From Tubulanus polymorphus (Eukaryota; Nemertea; Palaeonemertea; Tubulaniformes; Tubulanidae): a stretch of DNA of 64,000 nucleotides. The position numbers were made by a program, and so were the translations under genes. Below the pieces are notes generated by a model. That model searched no databases. It was given only the letters and a program-made list of their open reading frames with translations, and was not told where the DNA came from. Location: positions 5,885,414-5,949,413 of the forward strand of contig NC_134034.1 of assembly GCF_964204645.1 (NCBI RefSeq), given 5' to 3'. Shown here one piece after another: positions 20,703 through 32,299 of the stretch. Numbering within the stretch: position 1 is the first letter of the stretch; the number at the start of each line of letters is the position of its first letter.

Positions 20703-20800
20703 GCTGCGCATGTATCTGCGCGCCCGGTCTACTGATGCAGGGGTTCGTGCCGTGGCTGAGCGTAGTGATGCCATCAGGTTCGAGTCCCTGCAGAGGGAGG
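20703..20800 (+). mobile_element. tRNA-derived SINE
   Basis: Starts CTGCGCATGTATCTGCGC and has an A-box-like TGATGCAGGGG. The B box GGTTCGAGTCC is at 20778-20788, preceded by GATGCCATCA as in the other copies. Confidence 0.5.
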
Positions 20801-20819
20801 ATTATTTACTTGGGTGACT

Positions 20820-21339
20820 CGTGAGGACATTTATTACCATTCTAACTGAGGATTGAACTCAATAACCTTATTATCACCAGAGGAAGGCTTGACAGGTTTT
20901 TTTGCGCATTAAATCTCATGGAGGAAACCAAAGGATTTCCTCTTCTAGCTTCTCTACCTCCCAGATGCTAGTGACGTGAGTGAACCCATGAAGCGTCGCC
21001 TATTAAGATAAATCGCTAATAAAATACTCATCAGAACAGACAACTCCTGCAGCTGTGTCTGCACCGGTAGGCCTCCCGTACGCAACCGTAGGCCTCGCGG
21101 TGTCACAGGACGACGCTCAATAAAAAAAGTCTTGGAGGCTCCGACTCCCGAGTCCTCGTGTCTACGCGGGTTTCTCCGTCAGTGGGTCCGTCCGGGTCCG
21201 CTCGTCCTTCTCTTGAATAAATGGAATTCGAATATTGATTAACATACAGTTTGAAAGGTAAAGATTATAAATCTGATACCTCAAGGGCGAGCAGATATCT
21301 TATATAGATTTCGCTTTTTGATGAACATTATACTGACAA
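20820..21339. other. No gene seen
   Basis: Mixed-composition spacer between the SINE pair and a transposase remnant. Confidence 0.4.
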
Positions 21340-22310
21340 TTTTTGAATTTTTCATACGTTCTTGATGTATGAGTACGGAAACTATAGAAGTCTACTCTAC
21401 CTTCCCATTTGCCACGTATTTTGCAACGTTCACAGGCGTAGTATCCATTGTGACTAACTATACATTTAATGAATCCTCTCGCCGGACATCAGAAACAATG
21501 ACTTAATTGATATTGCATAGTTCCTTCCATCAATCGTGATTCCAGATTCTTGTAAACGAGAAAACTCCTAAAGAAAATCGTGCAGGTACTGATTCACATT
21601 GTTCGGCTTTGAGTCTCCAACCCACAGAGCAATAGCGAATGGTTCAAAACTTGAAAACGAGCTAAGGATTGGCCAAAATTGTTTCTTGGATGATTTATAC
21701 AAAGGGAGACCATCAACATTAATGATCAACTGAAATGATTCCTCCTGCACATGTCTATATTTAGTTGAACTCAAACACTTTTAACACAGTACTCAATTCC
21801 AAAGTTATAATAATCGCCACCACTTAGTTTAGTAGTTGTTATACCCCTAGGCCTTTTCAATCAAGTACGACTATCTTTTGGTAATTGGTGACCGAAATCA
21901 CGAAGAATCTTACGTAATTAATTGATGCACTCCTGTGTACACTTGCTCTCTATAGCCCATGTAGCCAACTGATGATGCAGACTTTGATCTTGATCATCAA
22001 CTACACTGGAAGAACTTTCCTCAGAATCATGCAAAATAGGATCAGACTCAGGATCAGATACAGTATTTTGGTTATTATCAGATTCAGATGTTTCATCATA
22101 GCTAAAATCGGATGTATCAAGAAATTCAAATCCTGCGTTCGGCTGTTCTCCACTTATTTGAGCTACTGCTTCGAGATTTGTATTATCATAATCTTCACGA
22201 TCTATTATTGAATCACTGGATTCTAATTCAAAATTTTCATCATCATGGCACAGATCATTTCTAACTTTAGCATCAATAACACGCCATATCTTTTCTTTAC
22301 CAACAGACAT
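21340..22310 (-). pseudogene. Decayed DDE-type transposase-like gene, N-terminal half
   Basis: Starts at ATG 22308-22310 with a Ser/Asp-rich acidic region. Family-like blocks follow in the same frame but with stops: LPKDSRT, TTKLSGGDYYNFGIEY, then after a one-base shift INVDGLPLYKSSKKQFWPIL, a FAIALWVGDSKPN block, an ISIKSL.LMSG block and, shifted again, GYYACERCKIRGKWEG. The D-G-(L/I)-P-L and P-F-x-I-x-L-(W/Y) blocks followed by a CERC knuckle are common in an invertebrate transposase-like family that I recognise but cannot name. Stops at 21918 and near 21868 plus at least two shifts show decay. The C-terminal half is missing. Confidence 0.6.
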
Positions 22311-22917
22311 TTAATAATGATATTATGCATTCTTTGCTACAAGATCAACACAGGATTTTTTCTGAAGCATCTTGTAATCGGCACAAGAAGTAGCACGATC
22401 AAAAATTACTTTTGCACCGGCACTGGACGTATCGGCCCCACTCCGCGCGGTTGCGCCACCGCGCGGGATTTATGCGAAGCAGCAAACACAAACATGGCCA
22501 CTCTTTCAATTTTCAATGATAGAAATCGTGTGTGCATTTCAATTATTTCGGCTGTTAGGGTTTTAAGGCACAATATAAGTTGATGATGTGATATGGCGAT
22601 GTTAATTAATGATAATTCCGCAGTGAAGCTAGTCACGAACGGTGCCGATTGAGTGTACAGCTGCCAAAAACACTGAAATGTGCGTAGTTGCGTAACTATT
22701 TGCAGTGAATTGCAGACGAAACATGAAGCCTTAACGGCCGTTTAAAAAAATATTATACCAATCGCAATTGTAAAATAAAAATGAGATAGAACCTAAGTTA
22801 AAATTCTGGCCATTTCTAAAATGTTATTACAAATTTTTAGTCAGTGCCGAACGTTTAGTTTTCCAACAATAATGAGGGGTGGTAGGTAGTCATGCAATTC
22901 AAGTCATCATTTATTAC

Positions 22918-22956
22918 ACGTTACTTCCGTGTTGTTGAAAATCTCGCGAGTCCTGG
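22918..22956 (+). repeat. Fragment related to the foldback element arm
   Basis: ACGTTACTTCCGTGTTGTTG and the following CTCGCGAG match the arm of the element at 8613-9336 (TTACTTCCGGGTTGTTG...CTCGCGAG) with few differences. Confidence 0.4.
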
Positions 22957-23045
22957 ACCAAACCCCATTGAACAATGTGATCTGTGTACTGGCCGCAAAT
23001 GTACACAGATCACACTACGCTACCCATTACACACTCCAGTACCCA

Positions 23046-23190
23046 CAGCTTTCATATATCCATCCAAATATTTAAAGTGTCTTTCTTCCTGGTTTTAACA
23101 GTGCATAATTTCTTCTCTTTTTTGTAAGACTGTTTGCCACAAAAGAAGCATACATCCCAGTTAGTTTTTTCACGTTTCGGACGCTGTGCG
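23046..23190 (-). pseudogene. Zinc-finger-like coding remnant
   Basis: An open minus-strand stretch with TNWDVCFFCGKQSYKKEKK. The W..C..C pattern resembles the N-terminal zinc knuckles of several transposon-derived invertebrate proteins. It ends at a TGA near 23046. It may belong with 24064-24262, which lies upstream across the inverted-repeat element. Confidence 0.4.
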
Positions 23191-23310
23191 TGTATTTCTG
23201 TAGGGTACACTTCTGCTCAATTCTAAACTTCGTTTAACAACTTTTTCTACAATTGTTCGACTGGTATAGGAACAATAGCAATTTCTGTGGTAGATAATGT
23301 TCTGCTTTTC

Positions 23311-24061
23311 GGACTTCACACGCGTTCACACGACGAAATTTAGACTGGTCTAAATTTGGTTCGGTCCAATTTTAGACCGGACCAAGCGTTCACACGGGCA
23401 AAAATACCGTTCCAAATTAGACCGGTCTAGTTTAGACCGTTCTAATTTGGCACGGTTTAAAAGAGCGAGCCAGGTCCGGACAAGATTTTGGACCGGTCTA
23501 AATATACTTGTGTGGACAGAAACTGGTACCAGGTCCAGTCTAAATCGTAATTCTGAATCTCTGCGGTAGATGTTGCAACCTCTGCGGTAGAGTGTGAGTC
23601 CAGTTTATTAAGTTTTAGATGCTTTTATTACCGTTTATGTACTTATTTTAAAGTACTCTTTTCCTCCCTATTCAATGGAAATGTTTGGAGCGTAATTCGT
23701 ATTCGTATATTGCGATCATCATCCGTTTTACTGCCGTGCTTTGAACCGTGTTTAAATGATATTTTCATCATGATAGAATAAAATCGAATTCGCAAAAATG
23801 TCTAAACCCGACAGAGGATCGAATTGGTCAAATGAAGAATGTCTTGCTCTACTTGGAATCTGGAAGCAAGACTTCATCCAGGTGCAATTAATTATTTTAG
23901 CAGATGGCGACATCTTATGGGCCCGGTGCCGAGCGATTTTATCACCGCGTGTCGAAACGCCGTGTGAACGCTCACCAAAATTTGGTCCGGTCTAAATTGA
24001 GACCGGACCAGGTACGGACCCATTTAGAACGGCCTAACTAGTTGTCGTGTGAACTCGGCTT
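23311..24061. mobile_element. Inverted-repeat transposon with ACCGGT-rich subterminal repeats
   Basis: GTTCACACGAC at 23323-23333 and its inverse GTCGTGTGAAC at 24044-24054 mark the ends. The first 230 bp and last 110 bp hold at least seven variants of TAGACCGGTCTA, many palindromic. Inside is a short Myb/SANT-like coding remnant (23798-23890), typical of the accessory protein of PIF/Harbinger transposons. The transposase itself is missing. Exact ends and target duplication are uncertain. Confidence 0.6.
23798..23890 (+). pseudogene. Myb/SANT-like DNA-binding domain remnant
   Basis: About 31 residues from ATG 23798, including NWSNEECLALLGIWKQDFI, which fits helix 1 and 2 of a Myb/SANT-like (MADF-type) domain. 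The match is lost after 23890. Its place inside an inverted-repeat element points to a decayed Harbinger accessory gene. Confidence 0.5.
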
Positions 24062-24063
24062 AG

Positions 24064-24262
24064 ATAAATCACGTTTGTATGATCATGTCGTTGCTCAGCA
24101 CTTTTTCTGAGGACAACATATGTAGTTGGCGTTGCTTGTTGGATATCCACAGAGTCTGCTTTTTGGCATAGCACACATTTCCGACGGTGGACTTTTTCAC
24201 GGATCGAACCAGCATTTATAGAAATTGTCGTTAAGGGATTTGTGATCACCATGTCGAATATC
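24064..24262 (-). pseudogene. Zinc-knuckle exon remnant cut by the MITE
   Basis: Open minus-strand stretch after an acceptor-like AATTTTAG, with HRRKCVLCQKADSVDI. It runs straight into the inverted-repeat element at 24061. Its likely continuation on the other side is in the 23046-23310 region. Confidence 0.4.
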
Positions 24263-24299
24263 TAAAATTAGAGTATGATATATATTGATAGTAAAAATG

Positions 24300-25670
24300 G
24301 CTGATTTTTGTTCAAACAATTCTAGGCCTATAGTTATGCTTTTAGATGAGCTGAATTTTAAATTAGTTCAAATATATTAAGATTAAATAGATTGATGATA
24401 TGGACAGTTTCAAATTATGTTCTTCTCCAAATTTCTTCTACTACACTTTTTTTAGTAAAATTGTGCAGTTCAAATAATCAGGAAATAGGCTTGTTCTTGA
24501 AAATAACTTTTGCTGTTTTCATTTAATCATAAAACTGGATGTCATAAAAATCAGTAGACAATTGTTAAGTAAAATGTATGCATATAGGTTAACGAATGCA
24601 AATAATGCATACTTACATTAAGGAAGAACTAGAAGAATTCTAAACCAGAAAAACATCTTTCAGTGAAGACAACCATTTTGAAAAAAAAGTTGCAACGGCC
24701 TCTTATTGTTCCATCTGTCGCCCCGTGGAGACAGAATTTTTCAGCTAGCATTTATATTTTTCGAGAAACCTGGGTATAACGAGGACAATGTTGATGTTTG
24801 AAATGAATGACGTTGTTGCCTTGGAGTTTTACGGGAAACTGCACCAGTTGTCAAGATGACAACACCCTATAACCTACAGATGAGTAACTAAGCTTTCGCA
24901 TGATACCAAATTTATCCATAAGGTATCCGGGTTAAACGAAACCTAAAAATATCAAATTAGCTGCAAAGCAGCGATGACGGGTTTTCTGCAAAGCCATTCA
25001 CTAGGATGATGGGAATTGTAGTAAATTGAAATACTGATACATATAATAAAATGCATTGACAGAATTGAACCTAATATGCAACCACTGTGTAAACGTCAAA
25101 CGTGATTCAGCTTTGAAACCTGAACATACGCGGACATACAGTCAACAAATATGAATTTATTCGACCAGGACATTATTTTGGCATTCAAACATCATGATCC
25201 TGTATTATCACCACGCTAAAAATGGATCTGTCCTATTAAGAACTCATCTTAAGCACCCGCTGAGTCAATAGATTGAGTGAATTTACAGATAAGAACGATT
25301 TGGAATAGATTTCAAGAAGTTAATCTTTTTATTGAAATATTAGAATAAATACATATATCGTAGTGTAGATCCAATCAATAAATTGCGCAGTTTTCTTAAT
25401 TAGCATAAAACCTACGGCTAACATTTTATATTTAAGGATTCAGTCATGTTTAGATAGTTGGTTTGATCAATGATTAGGGTTAGGGCGAGGTGTAGGCATA
25501 ATAGGAGTGAGCATTTTATCTTGATACAACGGACCACCGGTTAATGTTAAGTTAATTTAAAATGTTAAGTATAATTCACGCTGTTCACGATCTCTACACT
25601 GTAAATATCATCAGTATACATAACACCAAAAATATAACTCATTCACTAAAATCAAAGTCGACTTACTTTT
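24300..25670. other. No gene seen
   Basis: AT-rich. A short segment near 24960-25000 (GACGGGTTTTCTGC context) resembles 28355-28395 and is probably a small dispersed repeat. Confidence 0.4.
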
Positions 25671-25674
25671 TTAA

Positions 25675-26130
25675 GGTACACGCTGACGATGTCCACGCTA
25701 AAATCTAAGTCTATTAAAAGGCATAGTAAGGTACCACGTTGACGATGTCCGCGCTGTCTACACTAAATTCAAAGTCTACACTATAAGGCATAGTAAGGTA
25801 CCACGTTGACGCGATTTCCACGATGTTTACTCTAAAATCAAGGTCCACTATAAGGCAAGGTACCACGCTGACGATGTCCACGCTGTCTACACTAAAAATC
25901 AAAGTCTATACTCTAAGGCATAGTAAGGTAACACGTTGACGATGTCCACGCTGTCTACACTAAAATCAAAGTCAATAATACTATAAAGCATAGTAATTAG
26001 GTACCACGTTGACGATGTCCACGATGTCTACACTAAAATCAAAGTCTTCAACACACAGTACATATACAAGGTACCACGCTATCACAGTCGATTACACTAA
26101 GTCAAAGTCTACTATAACTCAGTACAACGA
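25675..26130 (+). repeat. Minisatellite, seven diverged units of about 56-73 bp
   Basis: Units begin GGTACCACGTTGACGATGTC and continue through CTACACTAAAATCAAAGTCT and AAGGCATAGTAA. Starts are near 25675, 25731, 25797, 25858, 25926, 26000 and 26070. The units differ in length through small indels, so they are not coding. Confidence 0.85.
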
Positions 26131-26139
26131 TTTGGTGGC

Positions 26140-27060
26140 GCTACTAATTAAAAACTCATCCAATTCAATTAAACATTATTTACATGTTACAAAATCAACA
26201 TTCTCCATTTACATGATTTCAACTAACAAATATGCTCCTCTGGGACACCCAAGCTGCAGTCGTACCAACAATTCAATTCAAGATTTATTGCTTCCGTATA
26301 ATTACAAAGATTTATACATGGGACAGACATGGCAAAAGACAAAGAGACACTGACACTGATGGTAAAATAACAGGAGAAAAAAAAACACATTTGAACAGTA
26401 CAAACAGTTGATTACTTATGTTAATCACATTATGTTAATCACATTTACAAAAATACAAACAATAAAAATAAAAAAGTTGAGCGATTACTATTGATTGTCA
26501 CGTTTAGATATAAAATCATTCACAATATTGAATATAATCTTAGCAATTTCTGAGTCCCCGCCCCCTGATGACAAAATGACTAAATCAAATCAAGATACTG
26601 AAACGAAGGGGCGATTATGGTCATAGATTATGGTCATTTCTAATTTGGGAGAAACAAGGGCAAAGTAGGGGAGGTATACCGGCCCGTTTTAACAGCTAAG
26701 GAATGAGCACTCGGGCGTAATTTGGTCAGGGTCTCGTGGGCTAGAATGTTGAGAGAGACTTTCAGGTAATTTTCCATGAAAAAAGAGTGTTTAGAGAGTG
26801 TCGAGGCTATTTGCGGAGTTTCGGGTATTTTACGGAGTCGTTGATTTTATGTAACCAGGAGCAAGCATCTGACTTCGACATTCCATCCCATGCCGTAAAA
26901 AAAGTTCGACTATCGTCGAAGTTGACTCGTCCAACGACTTTGGAGGGAGTCCGCAAGAGGTTTTCGCTGTCACGTTTTTCATAGCCATTTTTTCTTGCTT
27001 CAGCTTATTGGCAATTCTTCCAGCAAATTTTCACCTGTGTCTGGACCACTCTCGTCGCGA
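26140..27060. other. No gene seen
   Basis: Short open stretches only; nothing that resembles an exon with both splice sites. Confidence 0.35.
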
Positions 27061-27066
27061 CTCTTA

Positions 27067-27837
27067 AGGCTGGCTTATGTCGACAAGCAACGCGACGCCT
27101 ACCGACGCAACTGGGTTTATCGCCGCTTAGCGGCAACTAGCGGCCTACGAGAGGCCGCCAGTTGCTGCTCTATCGGTTCGACATAAGCTGGCTCGTCGCA
27201 AGCCGTATCCGGCTAGATATTCTATGTTCTATGCCCATGTTCTACTCCGGCCTACAGGCGGACAGTAGCTTTCGATCGCAGCCGACATAAGCTCAACTGC
27301 GACGCGACGGAACTGAGCGCAGGGGTTCCAGCCAATGAGAGACCGCATATGCATAGTACAAATTTTCACCGCTAGTTAGCGTCATTCGTAATTAAACTTT
27401 CAAATTCAAGTAGTTCAAAACGTAAACCAAACCTTCAGCACGGCAGGGGACTGGACCGAAGATCTAGAAACGAAATTGGTATAATTATGGTGTGAGCGGC
27501 CATCTTTATATAATGTCGCTAGTACGTTGTATTCAAAATAGAATCAGAAAGATCAAAGTCTTAAAGAAATAGCTTTTCTAATAGAAATATATTTCCTAAT
27601 AATTCAAATTTATTCTCAAAATGCTTATCACGTGACCATTTGAGCCGTTGCAGTTGCTAGTAATCGCAACCGACATAAGCAGGGAAGCAACTGGGAGGAT
27701 ATCATATGCCGCTAGTCGGCATCAGTTGCTGCGAATCGGAGCGCAATCGACATAAGCTGTGCTGCGATCGCAGTTGCTCTCAGTTGCGTCGGTAGGAGTC
27801 GGTAGGCGTCGCGTTGCTTGTCGACATAAGCCAGCCT
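27067..27837. mobile_element. Harbinger-like MITE, TTA target duplication
   Basis: 771-bp element with inverted ends AGGCTGGCTTATGTCGACAA extending about 50 bp inward (left 27067 on, right 27837 back). TTA flanks both sides (27064-27066 and 27838-27840). TWA duplications are typical of PIF/Harbinger. The interior holds many CAGTTGCT/AGCAACTG words in both orientations and no ORF. Confidence 0.8.
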
Positions 27838-27840
27838 TTA

Positions 27841-29879
27841 ACTAACTACCTACGGACAAGTCTATTTATTTTCTATTGACGTCGATCTTGTTGGGATATT
27901 TCGCTTTATTTTCGGCGTACATACATGCCATTTTGTTCGTGTTTGTTATCTCTTTATGAAAATGGGCAGTGTATACCATGTGATCTGGGTGATTTTTTTT
28001 TATTGGGAAGATACATTGCCAACACGTGTTTCACTACGCGGGCCGACCGCAATGGTTGTGCTATCATAGGTCCAGATAATTTCCAAACCACATTGACGCG
28101 TGCGGCAGTTGCTGGAAAATATTTAACAACTAAACAAGTAGATAGAACTAATTATTTTTGATTGGTGTCTTGGCAACAAAAAGCTGCTCTTTCCCCTATG
28201 ATATAATTGACGCGTCCCTGCCTCACTGCGCATGTGTGCAACGACATCATAAACGTCGCGATGGCGGTCGTTCTCGCCGATTTAAAGCTCAATTTTCGAG
28301 AATAGGCCTACTTATCAATCCTTTAAATCGGTGCAAAATTAATATAAAAACAAATATAGCTGCATAGCACCGATAACGGGTTTCTGCCTAATTGGTTCAT
28401 ATGTCGAACTGGGAAGCGTACGAAGATTTCATCGAAATAATTCTAGCCCATAACATATGACTATTGCTAAGAAGCGCAACCTGGGTCAACATTATGCTGG
28501 ATATGTGGATATTAGGAGTCCATTTGTCAAAGCATCGAAGCAATACAGTCCAACCTGTTTATGTCTCAGATCGAGCGCGCGGGGCAGGGCCGTCATTATA
28601 TTGCTGACTTATCCAAATTATACTTACACAGCGCAACGTTTTTCAGTGTGTCAACTCCGTCGTACTCTGCATTATAGGACAGTGAGGAATTGAATTTTAG
28701 CCACCTGAGCCCTTGGCTTGTTTCGAAAAGACTTTAAATGACTTCACAGAATTTTATAATGAGTCTAGGACTTTCTAAATTTTTGAAGAATGCTTTCTCT
28801 GGTTTTGGGATAAATTAAAATTCACTCCTGAATACATTAGTAAAAAATTAGACAAATAGATTCTTATCTTATTGAAAGAAATTCTACTGAACACAGATTT
28901 TGAAATGAATTATGTGTCGATTGATCCAGACGAAATAATTACAGCTAAATCAACTGACGATCAACAAGTTGGAGTTTTCATTTATCTTCGGATAATTGGT
29001 CTACCCCTGATGATACAAGCATTTTGGCGACATCTTTTGAAACCTCAACACTTTATCTGCGCGCGTCAATTAGTCAGCCACAGTCGATTTTCATGCCATC
29101 TGACCGGTTTCCACCTGTAATTAAGCAATCTAATGTAAGAATTACTCAGTTATGTAATAGAGGAGTGAAAGAAAGTATAATAAATATTTAAATAATGCGT
29201 TTGTCGTGAAACATCTACTATATCGTAGATATACTACTATATCGTAGAGCATAGACACCGACCGTTAAGCCATGTGGTATTGGTATTTTAAGGGCTATTC
29301 GGTTTACTCCAAAACAAGTCTCTTTAAAAGATAGACTTTTAAAAGCTTCATATCAAGGGTATATCGTAGGACTCTTGATGCTCGTGAACTATCATCCCAT
29401 AATAACAATAAATCAAATTCTGCATGTACACTAGCACGACTGATTACTGGTCCAAATATTTAAACATGACATTAGAAAAAAAAACAATTAGGCCTACACA
29501 AAACGTCAAGTACATACAGCATCTGAGACGCTTAATTTGAAACGTACACTGTGGTTAAAATATATTCCCACCAGCTGCAAGAATCGGCAAAGGAATTGAA
29601 GACCGTAGTGACCAGTTTATTCCACGATTGATAGCTGGGAAGAAAGTAATCGAAATAAATAGTCGTATACATAAGTGTAAACCAGTCCCTTACTAACTAC
29701 TAAGGCTTTCCAATGGCTCTAAACACTACATTAAGGGCCTAAATCTATTCTAGGCGTATCTCCCAAAAGGCTAGGCATTAAGGAAGTAGGTAGCCAACAA
29801 TGATCATTGCTTTGCCGAGTACTCATTTGCTAACATATGTACTCATATCATAGCACCACCCAGTGGAAAGGTAACCTTA
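27841..29879. other. No convincing gene
   Basis: Contains several short open stretches (for example 28872-29120) and pieces that may derive from old coding sequence, but no recognisable domain. Confidence 0.35.
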
Positions 29880-30320
29880 ACTGCAGTTAGTTGCCAGGTA
29901 GTTTTCGGCGCATGAAAGCAACTGGCTGGATACAATCAGTTGCTCGAATTTGTCGATGTGAACGAGCTTACGACTGGTTAGCGTCCATCTATCTCCAGTT
30001 CCACCCAGTTGCTCATGTTCTACTTTTGAGCAACTAGTTGTACTCAGTTGCTCTCATATCCGTCGATGTGAGCGCTCCATAATCAACAACGCATGGTTGT
30101 AACTGACTAAAACAAAGCTATTTGTCATGTGACTTGTGATGCCCTCAAGAATATTTGCTAAACCACATCTCAGTTGCTGTCGATGTGTGCGCTATGGACC
30201 TAGCGACCGGCATGAGCCACGCAGTTGCTGGTTTTTACTAAATTTTCGATGTGCGCGGGGTACTCGCTCACTAGCAACTAGTTGTCTCCAGTCGCTTTGT
30301 CGATGTGCGCTAGGCTTAAC
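29880..30320. mobile_element. MITE-like element with CAGTTGCT and GTCGATGTG repeats
   Basis: Repeats of CAGTTGCT and of GTCGATGTGNGCGC occur throughout, and the right end reads GTCGATGTGCGCTAGGC then TTA. Composition and words resemble the element at 27067-27837. A matching left terminal repeat was not found, so boundaries are approximate. Confidence 0.4.
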
Positions 30321-30345
30321 ATTCCCTGGTTAGTGGATTCTCACC

Positions 30346-32290
30346 TTAAATTGCATAAACTCTGCTGTCGTTGTCATCATTCCGAGTCGTCAAGTGAACG
30401 CGGAAGTAAAATACCTTTCCACAGAAGCAATGGCTTTGTGATTTTTTGATTTTCGTTGATTGTTTCTTTTTTTCAATGGGTTTTCTGGTTTTATTAGCCA
30501 CCACACATTGCAGTGTTTTTCGCATATGTGCTAAAAATAAGGAGAAATAACTAAGGGGCCGTCCATAAAAGACATCCACGCTATAGGATGGAGGGGGGTT
30601 TGATTTTTTGGCCTTTTGTAGACAAGGTGATATGGATTTTATGTGGACATAGGGGCAGGGGGGGTCAAATTTTCCATATTTTGTGTGGACGTCTTTTATG
30701 GACAGCCCCTAACTAGGGGTCCAGGGACACCATGCCAACTTGAGAAGCAACTGGTGATATCCATATGATAAAAGCATAGCGTACCTATGAAACTAAATAA
30801 AATATATAATTCAATCTATGTTAAGTGACATATTCTTCAGTTATCATTCATTACCTTCTGGTTTAAGTTTTTTCGCTCGGAGTGCTATTGGCGAATTGAT
30901 AGCAAGTGCATCGAAACCTGTAAATATAAGATAAATACTAATGATAAATATGTATATAAATAACAGATGCGTAGTAATTAGAGAATTTTCATCTCTTTCT
31001 ACAAAACTATGCATCATTAGAGTACGGGTATGAGAACTTTCTTACCTAGATCCTGGGCATCATGTAAATCGGTAAAAATTCTGTCATCCACATTCTCGAC
31101 TGAAGTTTTTACTGTGTTGTTTTCTTCTTTGCTTTCGTCCAAATTCTCGACTGTAGTTATTACTGTGTTGTTGTTTTCTTTGCTTTCGTCCAAATTCTCG
31201 ACTGTAGTTATTACTGTGTTGTTGTTTTCTTTGCTTTCGTCCAAATTCTCGACTGTAGTTATTACTGTGTTGTTGTTTTCTTTGCTTTCGTCCAAATTCT
31301 CGACTGTAGTTATTACTGTGTTGTTGTTTTCTTTGCTTTCGTCCAAATTCTCGACTGTAGTTATTACTGTGTTGTTGTTTTCTTTGCTTTCGTCCAAATT
31401 CTCGACTGTAGTTATTACTGTGTTGTTTTCTTCATCTGCTGATATCTTATGACCAGTTGATTCTACAACATGAATGTACTTCATAATACATGTACTCAAA
31501 GATTTTTACTTTCCAAAAAGAAAGAAAAATAGAGGGAATATAAGAATTTACCAGCAATTCTTTTAAATAGGTCTTCAGGAACATTGTCTTTTGGTATAGT
31601 TGTTGCAGAAAGGGTTCTTCTATTAAATCTGGTTGTTCCTGTTGTTCCACCCATCAATTTTGCATCTTTGCGAAGCTGTGCCTGGGTGAAGCGAACATGA
31701 CTCTGACGATCCTTCATTATTTTGTAAAATTCCGTAATACGCACAGCTATTCCTGTATCCATTTGTTTTCCTCCAAAATGGCACGAAACCACTTTAATCA
31801 TAGAACTTATCTAGTAGTAAAGTACACGCCAAAATTAGCAAAAAAATACCAAAATACTACCAAAAACATATCAAAAATTTGTGTATATATGCATACCTTA
31901 TCTCTTGCCAGAGTGCCAAGCGCAATTTCTAAAACTTCCAAGAAGATGGAGTCATGGCACCTATCTTTCTTCAGCTGATGAGCAAAAACTCCTGATTTCA
32001 AGACTACATTCTCAAAATGTGCCATAATTTCCTCATCTGTTGCATTAAGTCCAATTGTATCTCTGAACTGCAAAAAGTCACAACTTATACATAACTGATT
32101 TTTTTAAAATGAATGATATCATCTTACATTTAATTCGATGAAATAATATTTCAATCATAGAATATGTTTTACTCACTTTCTTGGCATACGTCAATAGCAT
32201 TGCATAATCCTGATCACCATCCACGAGTGTACAAGCTTTCAGCTGAATTTGACCTTGACCCTTGACAGTGGCGTACGTGCGCGTCCTTAG
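30346..32290 (-). CDS. Six-exon gene of unknown function with a 17-residue repeat tract
   Basis: Exons on the minus strand are about 32290-32177, 32067-31897, 31810-31552, 31462-31046, 30917-30855, and 30530 to a stop at 30346 (or a weak donor at 30415). Acceptors (for example TTTTTGCAG, TTATATTTACAG, TTATTTTTAG) and donors (GTGAGT, GTATGC, GTAAAT, GTAAGA, GTAATG) are present, and the phases (0,0,1,1,1) fit at every junction. Notable blocks are an IGLNATDEEIMAHFENVVLK segment, an SHVRFTQAQLRKDAKLMGG segment and a lysine-rich C-terminus with CFCGK. The fourth exon carries six 17-residue repeats (TTVENLDESKENN type). I do not recognise the family. The first exon has no in-frame ATG, so the 5' end is missing. 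Confidence 0.6.
30555..30709. mobile_element. 155-bp MITE in an intron, TAA target duplication
   Basis: Ends GGGGCCGTCCATAAAAGAC and GTCTTTTATGGACAGCCCC are inverted copies with one difference near the end. TAA flanks both sides (30552-30554 and 30710-30712). It lies in the intron between exons 30855-30917 and 30415-30530 of the unknown gene. Confidence 0.8.
31105..31425 (-). repeat. 51-bp tandem repeat inside an exon
   Basis: About six units of 51 bp (17 codons), nearly identical in the middle and diverged at the ends. The length keeps the reading frame, so copy number can change without breaking the protein. Confidence 0.9.
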
Positions 32291-32299
32291 TTACCGTGC

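Noticed and set aside
28872-29120. 82-codon plus-strand frame
   Set aside because: Some pieces look protein-like (for example STDDQQVGVFIYL), but there is no family match or splice evidence.
31105-31425. Regular repeats that could look like a CRISPR array
   Set aside because: The units are contiguous with no unique spacers, and the repeat is coding in a spliced eukaryotic exon.
31030-31452. Long plus-strand frame of repeated LLSSKFSTVVITVL units
   Set aside because: It is the antisense reading of the in-frame 51-bp repeat. The minus strand has the splice sites and phase agreement.
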